Source: Neurospora intermedia (taxonomy: Eukaryota; Ascomycota; Sordariomycetes; Sordariales; Sordariaceae). From it: a stretch of DNA of 64,000 nucleotides. Position numbers and translations under genes: made by a program. The notes under the pieces are model-generated. The model had not been told where the DNA came from, made no database searches, and saw only the letters and a program-made list of their open reading frames with translations. The DNA lies in contig BTPP01000007.1 of the NCBI GenBank assembly GCA_037102815.1, positions 2,480,001 through 2,544,000 of the forward strand. The letters are read 5' to 3'. Of this stretch, positions 34,391-46,154 are shown in pieces. Position 1 is the first letter of the stretch. Each line of letters opens with the position of its first letter.

Positions 34391-35506
34391 ATGGCCCTGC
34401 TAGGCATTTCCTTGATTGTCGCCTCTGTCGTCCTCCTCGTCTTGCGCCGACCAGAATGGCTTCAACAGTTCTGGACGAGTCTCTACCGTCAAGCATCACA
34501 GAACCAGCTTCCCCGTCCACCGCAACGTCCTGTACCACGCATAGAGGAACCCAAGCCAGAGGATGTTGACCAAGTTCACGAGAAGGAGAAGGAAAGCATA
34601 GCGGTTCCCAAGGATGTAGTATCTCCTCCACTGCCATCACCCGTGGTGATCCTGGAAAACGGCATCAACGATAGTCCTGGTTCTCCTCGAGAGGGGCAGA
34701 CAACCCCCAAAGCCTCGGCGGCCATCCCCAGCGATGCGGTCCCGGCATTCACCCTCTCTGTTCCCGAACTAGCCCAACAAGAACAACAACCACAGGTGGA
34801 GGAGAAGCCTACACCGGCGGCCGTGACATCATCAACCTCCAGCACCAGCATGATGATGCCCCCTCCTCCCCTTCCCGCTGCTGCGCGAGGCAGCCTCCCC
34901 GCCAACCTTCTCCGCCAACCCGGCACCTCCACCCTCCCCCTCCCTCCATCATCCGGTGGCCGACCAGGCGGTGGTCCCCTCCCGAACCGTGGGCCTCCCT
35001 CCTCCTCATCCTCCGGAGGAGGCGGAAGCAGTCTCTTCCCGCCGCCCACCCACAGCACCAAGCCCGCCAAGCCCTCGCGCGCCGTCGTCCTCACCCCCGG
35101 CCACTCCCCGCTAGACTGGGCCCGGCTCTCAGGCCACCCGACCGCGGACCTGCGCGGCTTACCCAAGGATACCCCTTATCTGCGCGTGACGCCGAGCTTG
35201 CTCAAGAAGATGACGGGCCGCAAGGGCAAGGACGCGTGGATGGTGCTTGGGGGGAGGGTGTACAACATCACGCCTTATATCCCTTTTCACCCGGGCGGTG
35301 AGCCGGAGCTGCTCAAGGGCGCCGGGAGGGACGGAACCAAGTTGTTTGGGGAGATCCATCCGTGGGTGAACTATGAGGGTATGCTAGCTGCTTGTTTGGT
35401 GGGGATTTACGTTAGTGAGGAGGATGGGGAGGCTGCGGCCGCTGCGGCGAAGAATGGGGGAGTTAATGGGGCTGGAGGAGGAGGAAGTATGGAGGAGATG
35501 GATTAG
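34391..35506 (+). CDS. Membrane-anchored cytochrome b5-domain protein, Irc21/NCB5OR-like
   Basis: This is an intronless 371-codon frame with an ideal start context (CCACCATGGCC). Residues 1-18 form a hydrophobic N-terminal anchor. Residues 25-240 are a Pro/Ser-rich linker. The C-terminal 130 residues carry HSPLDWARLSG, DTPYLRVTPSLLKK and a cytochrome b5 fold with the two haem-ligating histidines: His300 in FHPGGEPELL and His323 in EIHPWVNYEGML. The WVNYE variant and the preceding HS-DWARL block are typical of NCB5OR (CYB5R4) and yeast Irc21 rather than microsomal b5. No reductase domain follows. It probably passes electrons at the endoplasmic reticulum or another membrane; the partner is unknown. 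The tail is Gly/Ala-rich. Confidence 0.85.
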   Translation: MALLGISLIVASVVLLVLRRPEWLQQFWTSLYRQASQNQLPRPPQRPVPRIEEPKPEDVDQVHEKEKESIAVPKDVVSPPLPSPVVILENGINDSPGSPREGQTTPKASAAIPSDAVPAFTLSVPELAQQEQQPQVEEKPTPAAVTSSTSSTSMMMPPPPLPAAARGSLPANLLRQPGTSTLPLPPSSGGRPGGGPLPNRGPPSSSSSGGGGSSLFPPPTHSTKPAKPSRAVVLTPGHSPLDWARLSGHPTADLRGLPKDTPYLRVTPSLLKKMTGRKGKDAWMVLGGRVYNITPYIPFHPGGEPELLKGAGRDGTKLFGEIHPWVNYEGMLAACLVGIYVSEEDGEAAAAAAKNGGVNGAGGGGSMEEMD

Positions 35507-36478
35507 AAGTGTCAAGATGTCATTGAGGCTGTGTGTCAGGGGGGACAGAGACAGAGACGGAAGCAGCGAAGCTGTGTGGATTTTGGGGGGGTAGTGCCTC
35601 TAGAATTCTTTTTGGCCCAAGAGCTAGTAACTTCCCAAGGTCCACGGCTGAGCGGCGCAGACTGAGAAAAAGAAGAAGGCGGGCAGGAGACATGTGCGAA
35701 AATATAGCTAGATAGCGCTGCCTGTTACGGATAGTCTAGACTCGCCGACGCGGCCACTTTATAGAAATGATACCCCAAGAGGCAGATAGATAGCCTCATT
35801 ATGGATGTTTCAGCTCACGGATCCAGATGTCAACGTAAATTGCATCCTATCTGTAGTGGACACTTGCCAAACCATATCATATGAAGAAGCGAGACATGAA
35901 GAAGCGAGACACCATGTCAGGGACATTGAGATGTTTGTCACTCCCGTCGGGGTCTTCTCGTGGCTCTACGTGAAGACAAGTCATAGGAATGCAAGGTTCA
36001 CAAAGTTTGTGGTAGTGATGATGATGATGATGATGATGATGAACAGAGCTGAATTTTTCTAGGGTGGCCTGTTATTTTTCATTTTCCTTTCCTGCACACG
36101 TCTTGGGTATTAGTCCTCCCTCACCTTCACACACGCATGTCTCAGTCTCACTGCAGATACCCCCAGCTCACGCCATCAGTCGACGCCGATATTACACACA
36201 CCGATATCGTCCCTTGTAGATCTTCGAGACATGAACTCCGCCGCCCAAGGCTTCTTTCTCACGCCTAACCGCGTCCTCCGGTCGTCCAGTCTCTGCCACT
36301 TGGCGAAAAGTGTGGCCTGTATAGCCAACCCCTTTATATGCCCCACCTCGGGATGGAGATGCAAAACTCTCCTGTGCCTCCTATCGGTTTCGGATCCGTC
36401 CTCAAACAAGAAGCCTGTATATCAAGGGAAAGCCTAGCCACAGAGAACAGCAAACCATTACACCAAGAAGTCGCCTTT
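35507..36478. other. Convergent intergenic region with a GAT microsatellite
   Basis: No supported gene. A (GAT)n run of about nine units lies at 36,016-36,043, and a short direct repeat (GAAGCGAGACA) near 35,886-35,908. It separates the 3' ends of the cytochrome b5 gene and the J-protein gene. Confidence 0.5.
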
Positions 36479-38169
36479 CTATGACGAGGGCTTCGGTACG
36501 TTGGGCGCGTCGGCAGCCGTGGCCGCAGCTTGGGCAGAGTGAGTAGATCCCTTATCGCTGCTGTGGCGCTTCTTCTTCTCCTTGTCCTTCTTCTTGGACT
36601 CCTTTTCCTTCTTCAGGTTGGCCTCGGCGACGAGCTGCTCGAAAGCCATGTAGTCGCCTTCTTCCTCCGGAGAGCGCTTAGCCTGTTCGTCATTGTTAGC
36701 AAGCTTTATTGCGTAAAAATCACAAAGAAGCGACTGAGGCAATTACCTTTGAGCAAATTTCACCAATAATCACCAACGCTTCGGCTCTTTCCAGCCGCTT
36801 CGCCAGGGGAATTTTCTTGTCGTTCAGTACCGCGTCACAAACATCTCTGAGCACGCTCTGGATCTCAAATTTGCTTCCCCTCCAGGCCGCTGTCAAAATC
36901 TTGCCCGTGACTCTCCTCTCATACTCCATCTTTTTCTCCTCAGTCCAGTCCTCGCCACCTAGCTGCTCCATACGAGCCATCTCCTCCATACTCTGCTGGG
37001 CGTCAATAGCGCTGCTGATGGTGTTCCATGTGTCCTTGACCATAGTGCCCTTGTCCTTCATGCGGCTCAGGAATCCTCCCATTCCAAAGAACTTTTGGCT
37101 GCGTAGCAAAGCGGTGGCCTTGCTGACGTAGGTTTGACCGATGGCGTGGAGAATATCGAGACCGAAAGATTCCATCTTGAGCTCCTCCACCTCCAGGCGC
37201 ATCTTTTCTTGAAAGGCAGTTGTGACATCCTTGCCCCTGTCAGTTTCGGTCCATATGGAGATACGGTCAAGCAGCTTCTGCGCGAGGGTGTTGACGCGCT
37301 CCTCACGAATACGTGCACGCTCCTTCTCGTAAGCGGCGAGTTGTTCGCGCTGTTCCTTGGAAAGACCGCCCTTCTTCTTATCCTTGCCCTTCTTGTTGAG
37401 GTCGGTGTTGGCCTCCTCATTCCCGGGTAGAACCTCGTCCGCGGGTCTGTCCATCAAGGCCGGGCGAATAGGGATCTGCATGCGACTCCCACTGCGAGGA
37501 GTGGACGAGCCTGAAGGAGGCGCTGGCGAGGGTGATGGGGATGGGGCCTTGGGTGCGGCGACAGGGGCAGCAGACGCCTCATCCTCGACCACAACCTTGG
37601 GGGGAGCAGAGGTGGAGGCGTCTGCGGGAGTGGCGCCAGCAGCGGTCTTGAGGCTTTCCTTGACGGCCTCGTCAGTGCCGGGGAACTCGCCTCCTTCAGA
37701 GGCGGCGGCGGCTGCCTCCTCTGCCTCCATTTCGGCCATGCTGATTTCCATGGTGGCAGTCAAGTCCTTCATCAAACTGATCTCGCCAATCCAGTCCACG
37801 AAGGCCTCACCACCAAAAATACTTGTGAAGAACTCGGCGGGATCGACGAAGCCCTCGGTGGGCCGGGCAGACTCCTTGCCATACTTGTCGTAGGCTGCGC
37901 GCAGGTCAGAATCGGACAATACTTGGTAGGCCTCACCAATCTGCTGGAATCTTTCGTGAGCGGTAGGGTCGTCGGGGTTCTTGTCTGTTTAAGGCGAGAC
38001 AACCATGTCAGTCTAATGTTATTTGACAAACCGACTCGCAAAGGGAGTGGTGTCGCAACCTACCGGGATGGTGGACAATGGCGAGCTTGCGATAGGCCTT
38101 CTTAATCTCGAGCTCAGTCGCAGTGGGCTTGACGTTCAAGACGTCATAGTAAGCGGTATCGACCACCAT
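36479..38169 (-). CDS. J-domain co-chaperone (Caj1/Djp1-type, DnaJ-X)
   Basis: Three exons are inferred: 38169-38064, 37984-36747 and 36682-36479. The introns are 79 nt (GTAGGT...AACAG, CTGAC branch) and 64 nt (GTAATT...AACAG, CTAAC branch). The product is 515 residues. The J domain spans about 1-75 ([20 protein letters not shown]), with the Hsp70-stimulating HPD at 34-36; the first intron splits the Asp codon. KDLT/EISM helices and a Pro/Ala/Ser-rich linker lead to a long helical C-terminal domain (about 190-450) of the DnaJ-X type found in Caj1 and Djp1. The end is very Lys-rich ([11 protein letters not shown]). Djp1-like proteins act in the cytosol in organelle protein import; the exact role here is inferred. 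Confidence 0.88.
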
Positions 38170-39628
38170 GGCGGCGGCAGGCGGAGTCGCAAAAGATGGG
38201 ACTTTGGAGTGGGTTTACGGATTGGTTGTCGTCGAGTTGCGCCGTTGGATGAAAGCAGCGGGTGCGTTTAGGTTGCCTGGTCTCGATGATGGATCGCGAT
38301 TTTTGGAGGAGTCCGCAGGCGCCGATCAGGGACTTTTAACCACTGAGGCAAAGGGGAAAGAAAAGACCTTTACACGTCCAAGTAAAAGAAAAGGCCGGAG
38401 GACCCGTGGCAGCGTTGAAGGAATAGTAACTATTGTGAAGGAGAGCCGAGGGCAACAGCAAAGCACAATTGATTGAATTTGTTTAACTGAGGGAGAACGA
38501 CAAGGTTGAAATGTGCCAATGGCCCGATAGAAGGTGAGAGATTGTAGATGGAACCTGACGCAGCCCAGTCAAATTACGTTGACGTCGCTCGGTCGGGTCG
38601 CGACGCTGGGACTGACTACCCTACAGTACCTAACGGCGGGCTGCGGTGCACTGAGGTGTCGGCGCTGTCATTTAAATGCAATGCCACTGGACTTTGAGGT
38701 GCCAATGCGGCTATCTGCTTGCTGACTTGGTTCCGCTCAAGTGTTCCAAGTGGAAGTCGAACATGGAGAATCTTGAGGTCCGAGTTTGAACCCAACTAAA
38801 CTTGGGTCATGTATGGCATAGGTGACGGGACAAGACTGATGGCATCTGCGAAAAATCAAATCGACCTAGGCACTGTAGGTAGCTAGCGACAGGAAGCCGA
38901 GGGGAGTGCGAAAATTCACGACTGAGGAAACCTGACCCAGGAAGGATCGGAGCCCTCCGTGCTGTCCGTCAGTGGGTGAACATGTCAAAGACGGGGGTAC
39001 GTAGGTACCTCTACCTACCCAAAGTGGGCTGGCGGGGTTCGTCTGGGCCTGTGAATGATCGCGATCGGGCCCCTGACGTCGGCCTGCATTTTTCACCGGC
39101 CTTTTCCGCTGTTCTGGCCCATTGTCACCTAATATCAGGAGCCGACGGTGAGGTGAAAGCCGGGTCACGGTGAGCAGGTGTGGCCGGTGACCAGAGCCCG
39201 CAAATGCATCTCTTATACCGTCACGGACCCGAGCTTGGACTCGCCGTTACCGCGATACGTAGCTTTCCAACACCGTCAAGGCCGGAAAACTCTCCATCAG
39301 ATTGTAAAACACATGTACAGTTGGGCGAGCTTCGTATGATACGTGTCCTGCCATCATCCCCCAAGACGCCCCAAATCATCTTCTTGGCGGCGCATCCTCA
39401 ACCCTGGCGAGTCTAGTGAACCAAGTATTAATAAAGTCGTCTTCATTTCGTCGCTGATAATTATATGTAAATGATCTGGCCCTTCTCATACCCACTTGTT
39501 CCAATAACTCCATGCAAAGTCACTTCCAACCAGAAGCAATCAAAACGAAAAACTTCCAAAAAAAAGTTGTCCTTCAACCGAACCGCATCACGCCGAGACC
39601 AAGTCGTCAAAAACGCCCCTCACAGGAG
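38170..39628. other. Intergenic region upstream of the J-protein gene
   Basis: No supported gene. It contains the J-protein promoter and, at the right end, the 3' flank of the epimerase gene. A TACGTAGGTACCTCTACCTACC motif cluster lies near 38,998-39,020. Confidence 0.5.
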
Positions 39629-40592
39629 TTACCGAATCCCCGCCGCCTTCATCCGCTCAAAACACCTCCTATACGCCTCATGGACTTCGGGTATTTCATA
39701 GCCGTATTCCATCAACTTGCTTGTTAGCTTGGTTGTATCCAGTTTGCAGTTGCTGCGACCAGCCTTGATCACTTTGGCTTGTTCCTCCAGGCTAAAGTTC
39801 TTCCATGTAAACGAGGGTCGCACGATATCCCGAAACAAGGTCAAGACCTCGTTGTGCGAGATGGCCCCGGGGTTGGTAAAGTTATAAATGCCCACCTCCC
39901 CGTGCTCGGCCAGTAAGATTGAAGCTGGCAAAAGGTCCGTCAAAATGGTATTGCTGTTGGGAATGTCCACCACCCTCTCATACTGAGAGATCTTGGTCAC
40001 AAAATTCCGCGGGTGAAGGTCGTCCGATACAGGCATTCGTAGACGCAAGATGAGGCAGTTGTTGTAATGTTTCATTACCTGATCCGGTTGTCAACCTCGT
40101 GGTTATGACCGTGGGCCAAAAAGTCTCAAGACTTACCTCCTCGACGTGGGCCTTGGTCATGGAATAGAAACTGCCCGCAAAATTGGCCGGGTCCGTCTCC
40201 AGAAAGCCAGGGCCATCCCATGGATGAGCATCGTCGTACTGATAGATACAGCCCGTAGCAAACACGGTGATGTGGATGCCTCTTGTAAAGCAGCAGTCCG
40301 TCAAGTTGAGTGTCCCCACAACATTGGACCTCATGGTGGCCTCCTTGTTGTCTTCACACCAGTCCACGTTGGGTCGTCCGGTACAACCCGCTGCGTTCAG
40401 CACGTATGTCGGATTCACTCTATCGAGTTCCGCTACGACAGCCTCCCGATCCTCCATACGGATAGTGGTTGAATGTACCTCCTTCCCCTGCCTCTCTAGC
40501 AACGCCTTGAGGTGGCCCGCAACCCATCCATCACCACCCCAGATGAGAAAGCGGACGGGTCTATTGCCGTTCATGATCTCGGTTGTTGCCAT
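39629..40592 (-). CDS. UDP-4-keto-6-deoxyglucose 3,5-epimerase/4-reductase (UDP-rhamnose synthesis type)
   Basis: Two exons are inferred: 40592-40137 and 40078-39629, with a 58-nt intron (GTAAGT...ATCAG) whose removal joins HVEE to VMKHYNN. The product is 301 residues, the normal size for the single-domain enzyme. The N-terminal Rossmann motif is WGGDGWVAGH (18-27); NAAGCTGRPNVDWCE (67-80) and FATGCIYQYD (111-120) are near-diagnostic of the NRS/ER (UER1) family. The catalytic YxxxK is Tyr143/Lys147. MPVSDDLHPRNFVTKI, NFTNPG-ISHNE and SFTWKNFSLEEQAKVI follow in the family's order. It would convert UDP-4-keto-6-deoxyglucose to UDP-rhamnose in the cytosol. No dehydratase partner gene is in the window. 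Confidence 0.9.
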
Positions 40593-41916
40593 GAGGAGGG
40601 TGGTTGAGCTGCGGTTTTGAGACTAAACCTCGTTGACGAAGGGTAAGATGCAGCAGAACCGAGGACGACAAGAGGGTGAGTCGAGGCAATAGAGAAACTA
40701 TGCTCTGGCTTAGCTGATGGGTAGACCTTGAGAGAGCGTCACGGCGTGACTGAACAAACGATTCGTTGGGCCGAGAAACCAAAGTGAGGAAACCAGCTCA
40801 GATGGGAAGAAAGGGAAGGGAGCAATATAAAGCATTTCCCAAGAGCCCAGAATTGGAAGTGAAAGCGCGGTCTGGAGAGCTGGCCACATGAAAGGAGGTC
40901 AACCGAAAAGGGTACATAGTCTGAAGGTACCCGCTTGGGAACCTACGTAATGGGAATGCCGCTGGTCGGGTTGCATCCCAAGACGTCGAGATTCCCATCA
41001 TCCACTTGGATGGCTTTTCCCCTTGGACCCTTGAAAAGACGGTAAATCAGGATCTGTCCCGTTGGCCGGGAAAAACGCGGGGGAGGAGGGGAACCACCCG
41101 ATGGCCTCGAAAGGGAAAAAAATTGATAAAAAGATAAACATGAAAAAAAAGGTCGAGAGCAGCGTGTTGGCGGCCAGCCAGTTTTTCTAAAAAGTCTATA
41201 TAGGACTTCTGATGATCGCCTTTCACGGTCTTGGCCCTAGATGGGAGTATCAAATCCGGACATTACTTGATCAGTGCATCGTGTCTCTCGAAGATGGACT
41301 CGCTGTCTCATTGAATTGTAACAGTACGTGTACTTGAGGTCCCCGTCGTTGTACCGGTATCGGTGTTTGCCAGGGTCCATTTTGGTTTTGCCGTACGGCT
41401 GCCAAAGATAAGAAAAGTAATCTGATATTGTCGATTCGTGGCATCAGTCTCGTGGCACCTGTAACGTGAGACTTCCATAGTACCAGAAATCGTGCTGCCT
41501 TCGAGACTGTTCTTTGTTTCAGACACGTGCGAGTTCCTAAACATGTTCATTCGACTCAGCTTGCATCATTCTGAGCATTCCCGTTCCCGTGTCAAGACAT
41601 GCCGCAGTCCCGTCGCTACGGGACAGGACGGACGGACCCTTACTCCACTCATCTGGAAGCTCGGAATAAAATCCCCCGCAGACGCCAGACGCACACAAAA
41701 CTGCAATCAACCCGAAAGTGATTTGCAACTTTTTTTGCTCTTCACTTTCAACAGATCGGCTGTTCCTACGTCCAAGATCCTTCGACATGAGCCAAATAGT
41801 ATCAGCAGCTCAACGCCTTCACGTTATTCGACGGACGTTTGAGCACGGATCCTGACATCAGCTCAACCTGCTTAAGCAAGCTTCGAACTTGGAGACAGTT
41901 GCCCCTCATTAGGTAT

Positions 41917-41951
<35 letters not shown>

Positions 41952-42715
41952 CCACCACCACCACCAAATCGACGGGAATCTCTAGTGCAAGGCACAGACA
42001 GGTAGATGAGGCCCCTGGCAGCTCTACACCCTTTGGTGAACCACCATTGACCAATGAGAAACCCCCATTGGCTCTGACCGCCCCGTTGGTGCCAAGCGGC
42101 GCTGTGGGAGCTCGGACCACATCTCTCCCCTCCGGCGCTTCGCTTGAGGATTTTCTTTCCTTCCGTCCTATCCCCAGTCCGGGCCGCTCTGCACCCGACC
42201 CCGACTCCAAATCTGTCCTAATCCCGCTCCAATTCCCCGTCTCTCCTGCCAACCCAACCAACCAACCCAACCAACAATTTCGGCACGGTGGCGTCAAGCT
42301 TGAAGTGAGCTTCCTCCAGTGACAGCTCACTGAACTCCCCGGCTCGAGACCCCCCCTTCCCGATCGGCTCGCCAATTCGAACTCGTCCGTTCCCCGGAAG
42401 AATTCAAAAGTTTAAGTGGAGTCGCGACAGCCCCGAGAAGAAGCAACCTTTTCTTTTCCCCTCCCATTTGGACTTGGTCGTGTTTTTTTTACCACAACAC
42501 AATAGACTCTTCTTGTATTACTTGTTTTCACCCCCTCTCACATGTATTGGAACCTATAATCTTATCTTCAAGTCCTATCGTGTAATTCGGCCTAATCCAT
42601 CCGGCTACCCGACTTCGCCGAACCCCCTGAGGTATACCTCCACCGCCTTTGCCTTTCTTCACGCGCATAGTTACAGACACGTTGGGTTGCAAACTCAAAA
42701 ACACAAATCACCACC
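40593..42715. other. Divergent promoter region of the epimerase and squalene synthase genes
   Basis: About 2.1 kb lies between divergent start codons. A trinucleotide block of about ten AGC units followed by six ACC units lies at 41,916-41,966. It falls in an ATG-initiated plus-strand frame (41,915-42,322, 135 codons, Ser and Thr runs then Pro-rich), with an overlapping minus-strand frame of similar length. Either could be chance or a leader ORF of the squalene synthase transcript; neither is supported by a family. CCAACCAACC repeats occur near 42,253-42,275. Confidence 0.45.
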
Positions 42716-44368
42716 ATGGGCGCTATTACGAAGGCCGCATATTTCCTCCTCCATCCCAACCAGTTGAGGTCCATCGTGCAATGGTATGCGCCTCCTCTTT
42801 CCCCCTTCCACCCCCCCGTTGTCTTGGGCTGTCCACGTGCTAATTGTAAGACTCCTACAGGAAGGTATGGCATGAGCCCGTTCACAGGCGCGACCCTTCC
42901 AAGGAGACCGAGACGGAGAAGGCATGCTTCCGCCATCTCGAACTGACCTCGCGGTCATTCTCCGCCGTCATTCAGGAGCTCAACCCCGAGCTCCTGATGC
43001 CTATCTGCCTCTTCTACTTGGTTCTTCGTGGCCTCGACACGATCGAGGATGACATGACTATTGATCTCGCCAAGAAGGAGCCCTTACTGCGCGAGTTCGC
43101 CGATTTGATGGAGATTGATGGCTGGACCTTTACCGAAAATGGCCCTAACGAGAAGGATCGCGAACTCCTGGTTCACTTTGACGATGTCATTGCAGAGTTG
43201 AAGAAGGTCAAGAAGCCTTACTACGACATCATTCGCGAAATCACGGTCAAGATGGGCAACGGTATGGCCGACTATGCCTTGAACGCCGAGCACAACACCA
43301 ACGGTGTTAACACCATTGAGGAATACGAGCTCTACTGCCATTACGTGGCGGGCTTGGTGGGCGAGGGTCTCACCCGCCTGTTCGTCGAGAGTAATCTCGC
43401 CAACCCAGCGCTCCTCGAGCGTATGGAGCTGACGGAGAGCATGGGTCAGTTCCTTCAAAAGACCAACATTATCCGTGACATCCACGAGGATTACGTCGAC
43501 AAGCGACGATTCTGGCCCAAGACAATTTGGAGCAAGTATGTCGACACATGGGATGACATGTTCAAGCCTGAGAACCGGGAAAAGGCGCTTCAGTGCAGTT
43601 CGGAGATGGTACTCAATGCGCTCAAGCACACCGAGGATTGTTTGTTCTACATGGCTGGTATGCGCGACCAGAGTGTGTTCAACTTCGTCGCTATTCCCCA
43701 GGCTATGGCCATTGCAACATTAGAACTCGTCTTCCGCAACCCAGCCATTTTTGAGAGAAACGTCAAGATCACCAAAGGTGACGCCTGCCAGCTCATGATG
43801 GAGTCGACACAGAATCTTCGCGTAGTGTGCGAGGTGTTCCGCAGATACGCGAGGAGGATACACAAGAAGAACGATCCAAGAGATCCCAATTACCTGGCGA
43901 TCAGCGTCCAATGCGGAAAGGTAAGAATTGTCATCCGCATCTTCCTTTTCGAGTCTAAGCTGACAAATGCCTCTACAGATCGAGCAATTCATCGAGTCCA
44001 TTTTCCCCACCCAAGACCCCAAGAAAATCGCACTCGCTCAGGCCCAAAATTCCAACCAAGCAGCGGCAAACACCACGGACAATGGTGACACCACCTTCCT
44101 GGTCTTGTCCATGATTGGTGTCCTGTTCGTTATGGGCGGTCTTATGGTGGGTATTTCTGTTCGTCACCACAACCTCCGCGTGGTCGGCTTGCTCGTTCAC
44201 ATGCTAACAGCTGTATAGATTGGAGCCGCGTGGCTCATGGGTGCTCGATTCGACATGGCCTACCAAGACATCACAGCGAGAGTCGGCACGTTGGTTAATG
44301 GTGCTGCTGCTGTCTCGAGTGCCACAGTATCCAGCATTCCCACAACGGTGGTGCATCAGGAGTTGTAA
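42716..44368 (+). CDS. erg9: Squalene synthase (farnesyl-diphosphate farnesyltransferase)
   Basis: Four exons are inferred: 42716-42783, 42861-43920, 43979-44146 and 44219-44368. The introns are 77, 58 and 72 nt with good GT/AG ends and CTAAC/CTGAC branches. The product is 481 residues, slightly longer than yeast Erg9. The enzyme condenses two farnesyl diphosphates to squalene through presqualene diphosphate, the committed sterol step. The first Asp-rich motif DTIEDD is at 82-87, [11 protein letters not shown] and [16 protein letters not shown] follow, and the second Asp motif is in [19 protein letters not shown] (Asp229). A C-terminal helix at about 416-438, split by the last intron, anchors it in the ER membrane. 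The start context CCACCATGGGC is strong. The tail beyond the helix (about 43 residues) is longer than in yeast. Confidence 0.96.
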
Positions 44369-46154
44369 TGCATCAGCCATGAATTCGATCAACACCCTTT
44401 AATGACCGGCGCCTGATCGGATCTTTCGACACCACAAACAGACGACCAACGATAGATCGGTTTAAGCCAGCATGTAATATCTCATGTGATATTGAATTAG
44501 CGATGACTTTCGTATGATTACGAGGCGAGTACCATTCGCGCGGGCGATATAAAGGTAATTTTCTGGTTTGGGAGACGCGGCAAGCCGGGCGTTCGAGGTC
44601 GGGGAAGGGGTACGGCGATGCCCCTTTTATGTTCCCTGACCCATCCCCTGATGAAAGATCAGTGTGCCTCGTGGCCTGGGTTTCGAGGAACGACAACTAC
44701 TAACATTGTTTTAATAAACGACCATTGAATCTTCTTTCCCCTTCTCCGCTCATCTACCTCTGAGGAGATCTGAGAATGGGCAGTCAGTCTCGAATGATTG
44801 TTGCCCTTCCTTCAATCATTGACATGAACATGTACACGCAGAAACTAGCACGGATGTCAAATTGCAATCTAGTCGCGTTCCCTCTTCATGAGAGAACCAT
44901 CAATGGCTATGGTTGTGCCGAAGATGTGCTGAAATTAAACCTCACCCTGCAAGTAGCCTGGTATCCGGGCACGTCGTCATCAGGGACTCACTTTCTACGG
45001 CAAGGAGTCTGTTGCCGGCGGATTGCGTACATTCTATCGTTCAACCTTGATCCTATGAATATTACCCTACACAAATAAAAATGAAATATTTATTAGTACC
45101 TCTTAATATGCGCTCAAACACCTCAATCAAGCAGTGAAGTGAAGAGTCCATGTGCTAGTTAGTGCACGATGTTCCATCACTCGAAGGAGTGGATGTACAA
45201 CCAGTACAAGTACGTGACACCAAGTCAAATATTTCATCCCAATGCAACTCGGGACGGACGGGCGGACGGGCGGGTAAAAAAAGCCATGAAGATTAGGTAT
45301 CCAACGGCGATAGGCGCCACAAGCTGACAGACAACTGACTGGTTTGTTGGGTTGTCACATTATATTGCTTCGTACTTACCGTTTGGGTCGGTACCTGCGT
45401 GGCTGTTTCACCACAAGAAGCATCCCTTTCCACCGGCTTGTATGTACCTGCCTGGGACGCAACTAGCGACAGAACTGAAGTAGAGAAAGCAAGGCGCGTC
45501 TTGATACATGTAATTTCGGGAACACCCTACAACGACGGGACGCATGCATACTATCTAGTCATGTATATGCATAAATAAATCTCACCGGGGTTGTTGGGAC
45601 AGGTAGAAATTGAGAGTGACAGGCACTGAGGTGGGTGGGTATTGCGGGTTTACGATCAAGGGAGTCTGTCAATATTCGAAACTCCTTCTTCTATTGACCT
45701 CTTCTCTTCTGCTGCTAGGCCGAGAAGGAAAAAAAAGGCCACAGAACAGGGTAGGAACTACACCTAGTCATTTCCTAGTAGCTGCTGATAGTTCAGCGGA
45801 AATGTCACAACAAAATATGTACTGAGGAATGACTGGGTCATCGATATATGTTTGAAACGACTTGAATATTTAAAAAGATGAATTATCCAACAACCACTTT
45901 ATCTTTGCATCCAGTCCGGGCCTCGCAAAGCATGATGACGACGGACGATGGTCTGTCTGTCTTGGTTGACTTATATATACACACTTTGACTTCGTTTCCG
46001 TAAACAACAGCAACAATTGTAACAAGATCGCTTTCAGTTCAAGTAATCATTCCTCTCCAGCATAAGAAAACAAGCATCCCTTCATTTTTGTCTCTTTTTT
46101 TTCTTCACTCCCTGCCCCTAGAGGCACAACCGATATTTTGCCATTTGAACCCTT
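44369..46154. other. Convergent intergenic region
   Basis: No supported gene. It separates the 3' ends of squalene synthase and the subtilisin gene. A 100-codon plus frame at 44,776-45,078 has no recognisable features. A short GGACGGACGGGCGGACGGGCGGG repeat lies near 45,252-45,275. Poly(T)/AT-rich sequence near 46,085-46,110 may serve 3' end formation of the protease gene. Confidence 0.5.

Noticed and set aside
33933-34403. Plus-strand 156-codon frame before the cytochrome b5 gene
   Set aside because: It overlaps the start of a well-supported gene and most likely lies in its promoter and leader.
42116-42375. Minus-strand frame overlapping the AGC/ACC repeat frame
   Set aside because: No start context, domain or conservation argument favours it; poly-Leu/Val runs come from the trinucleotide repeat.
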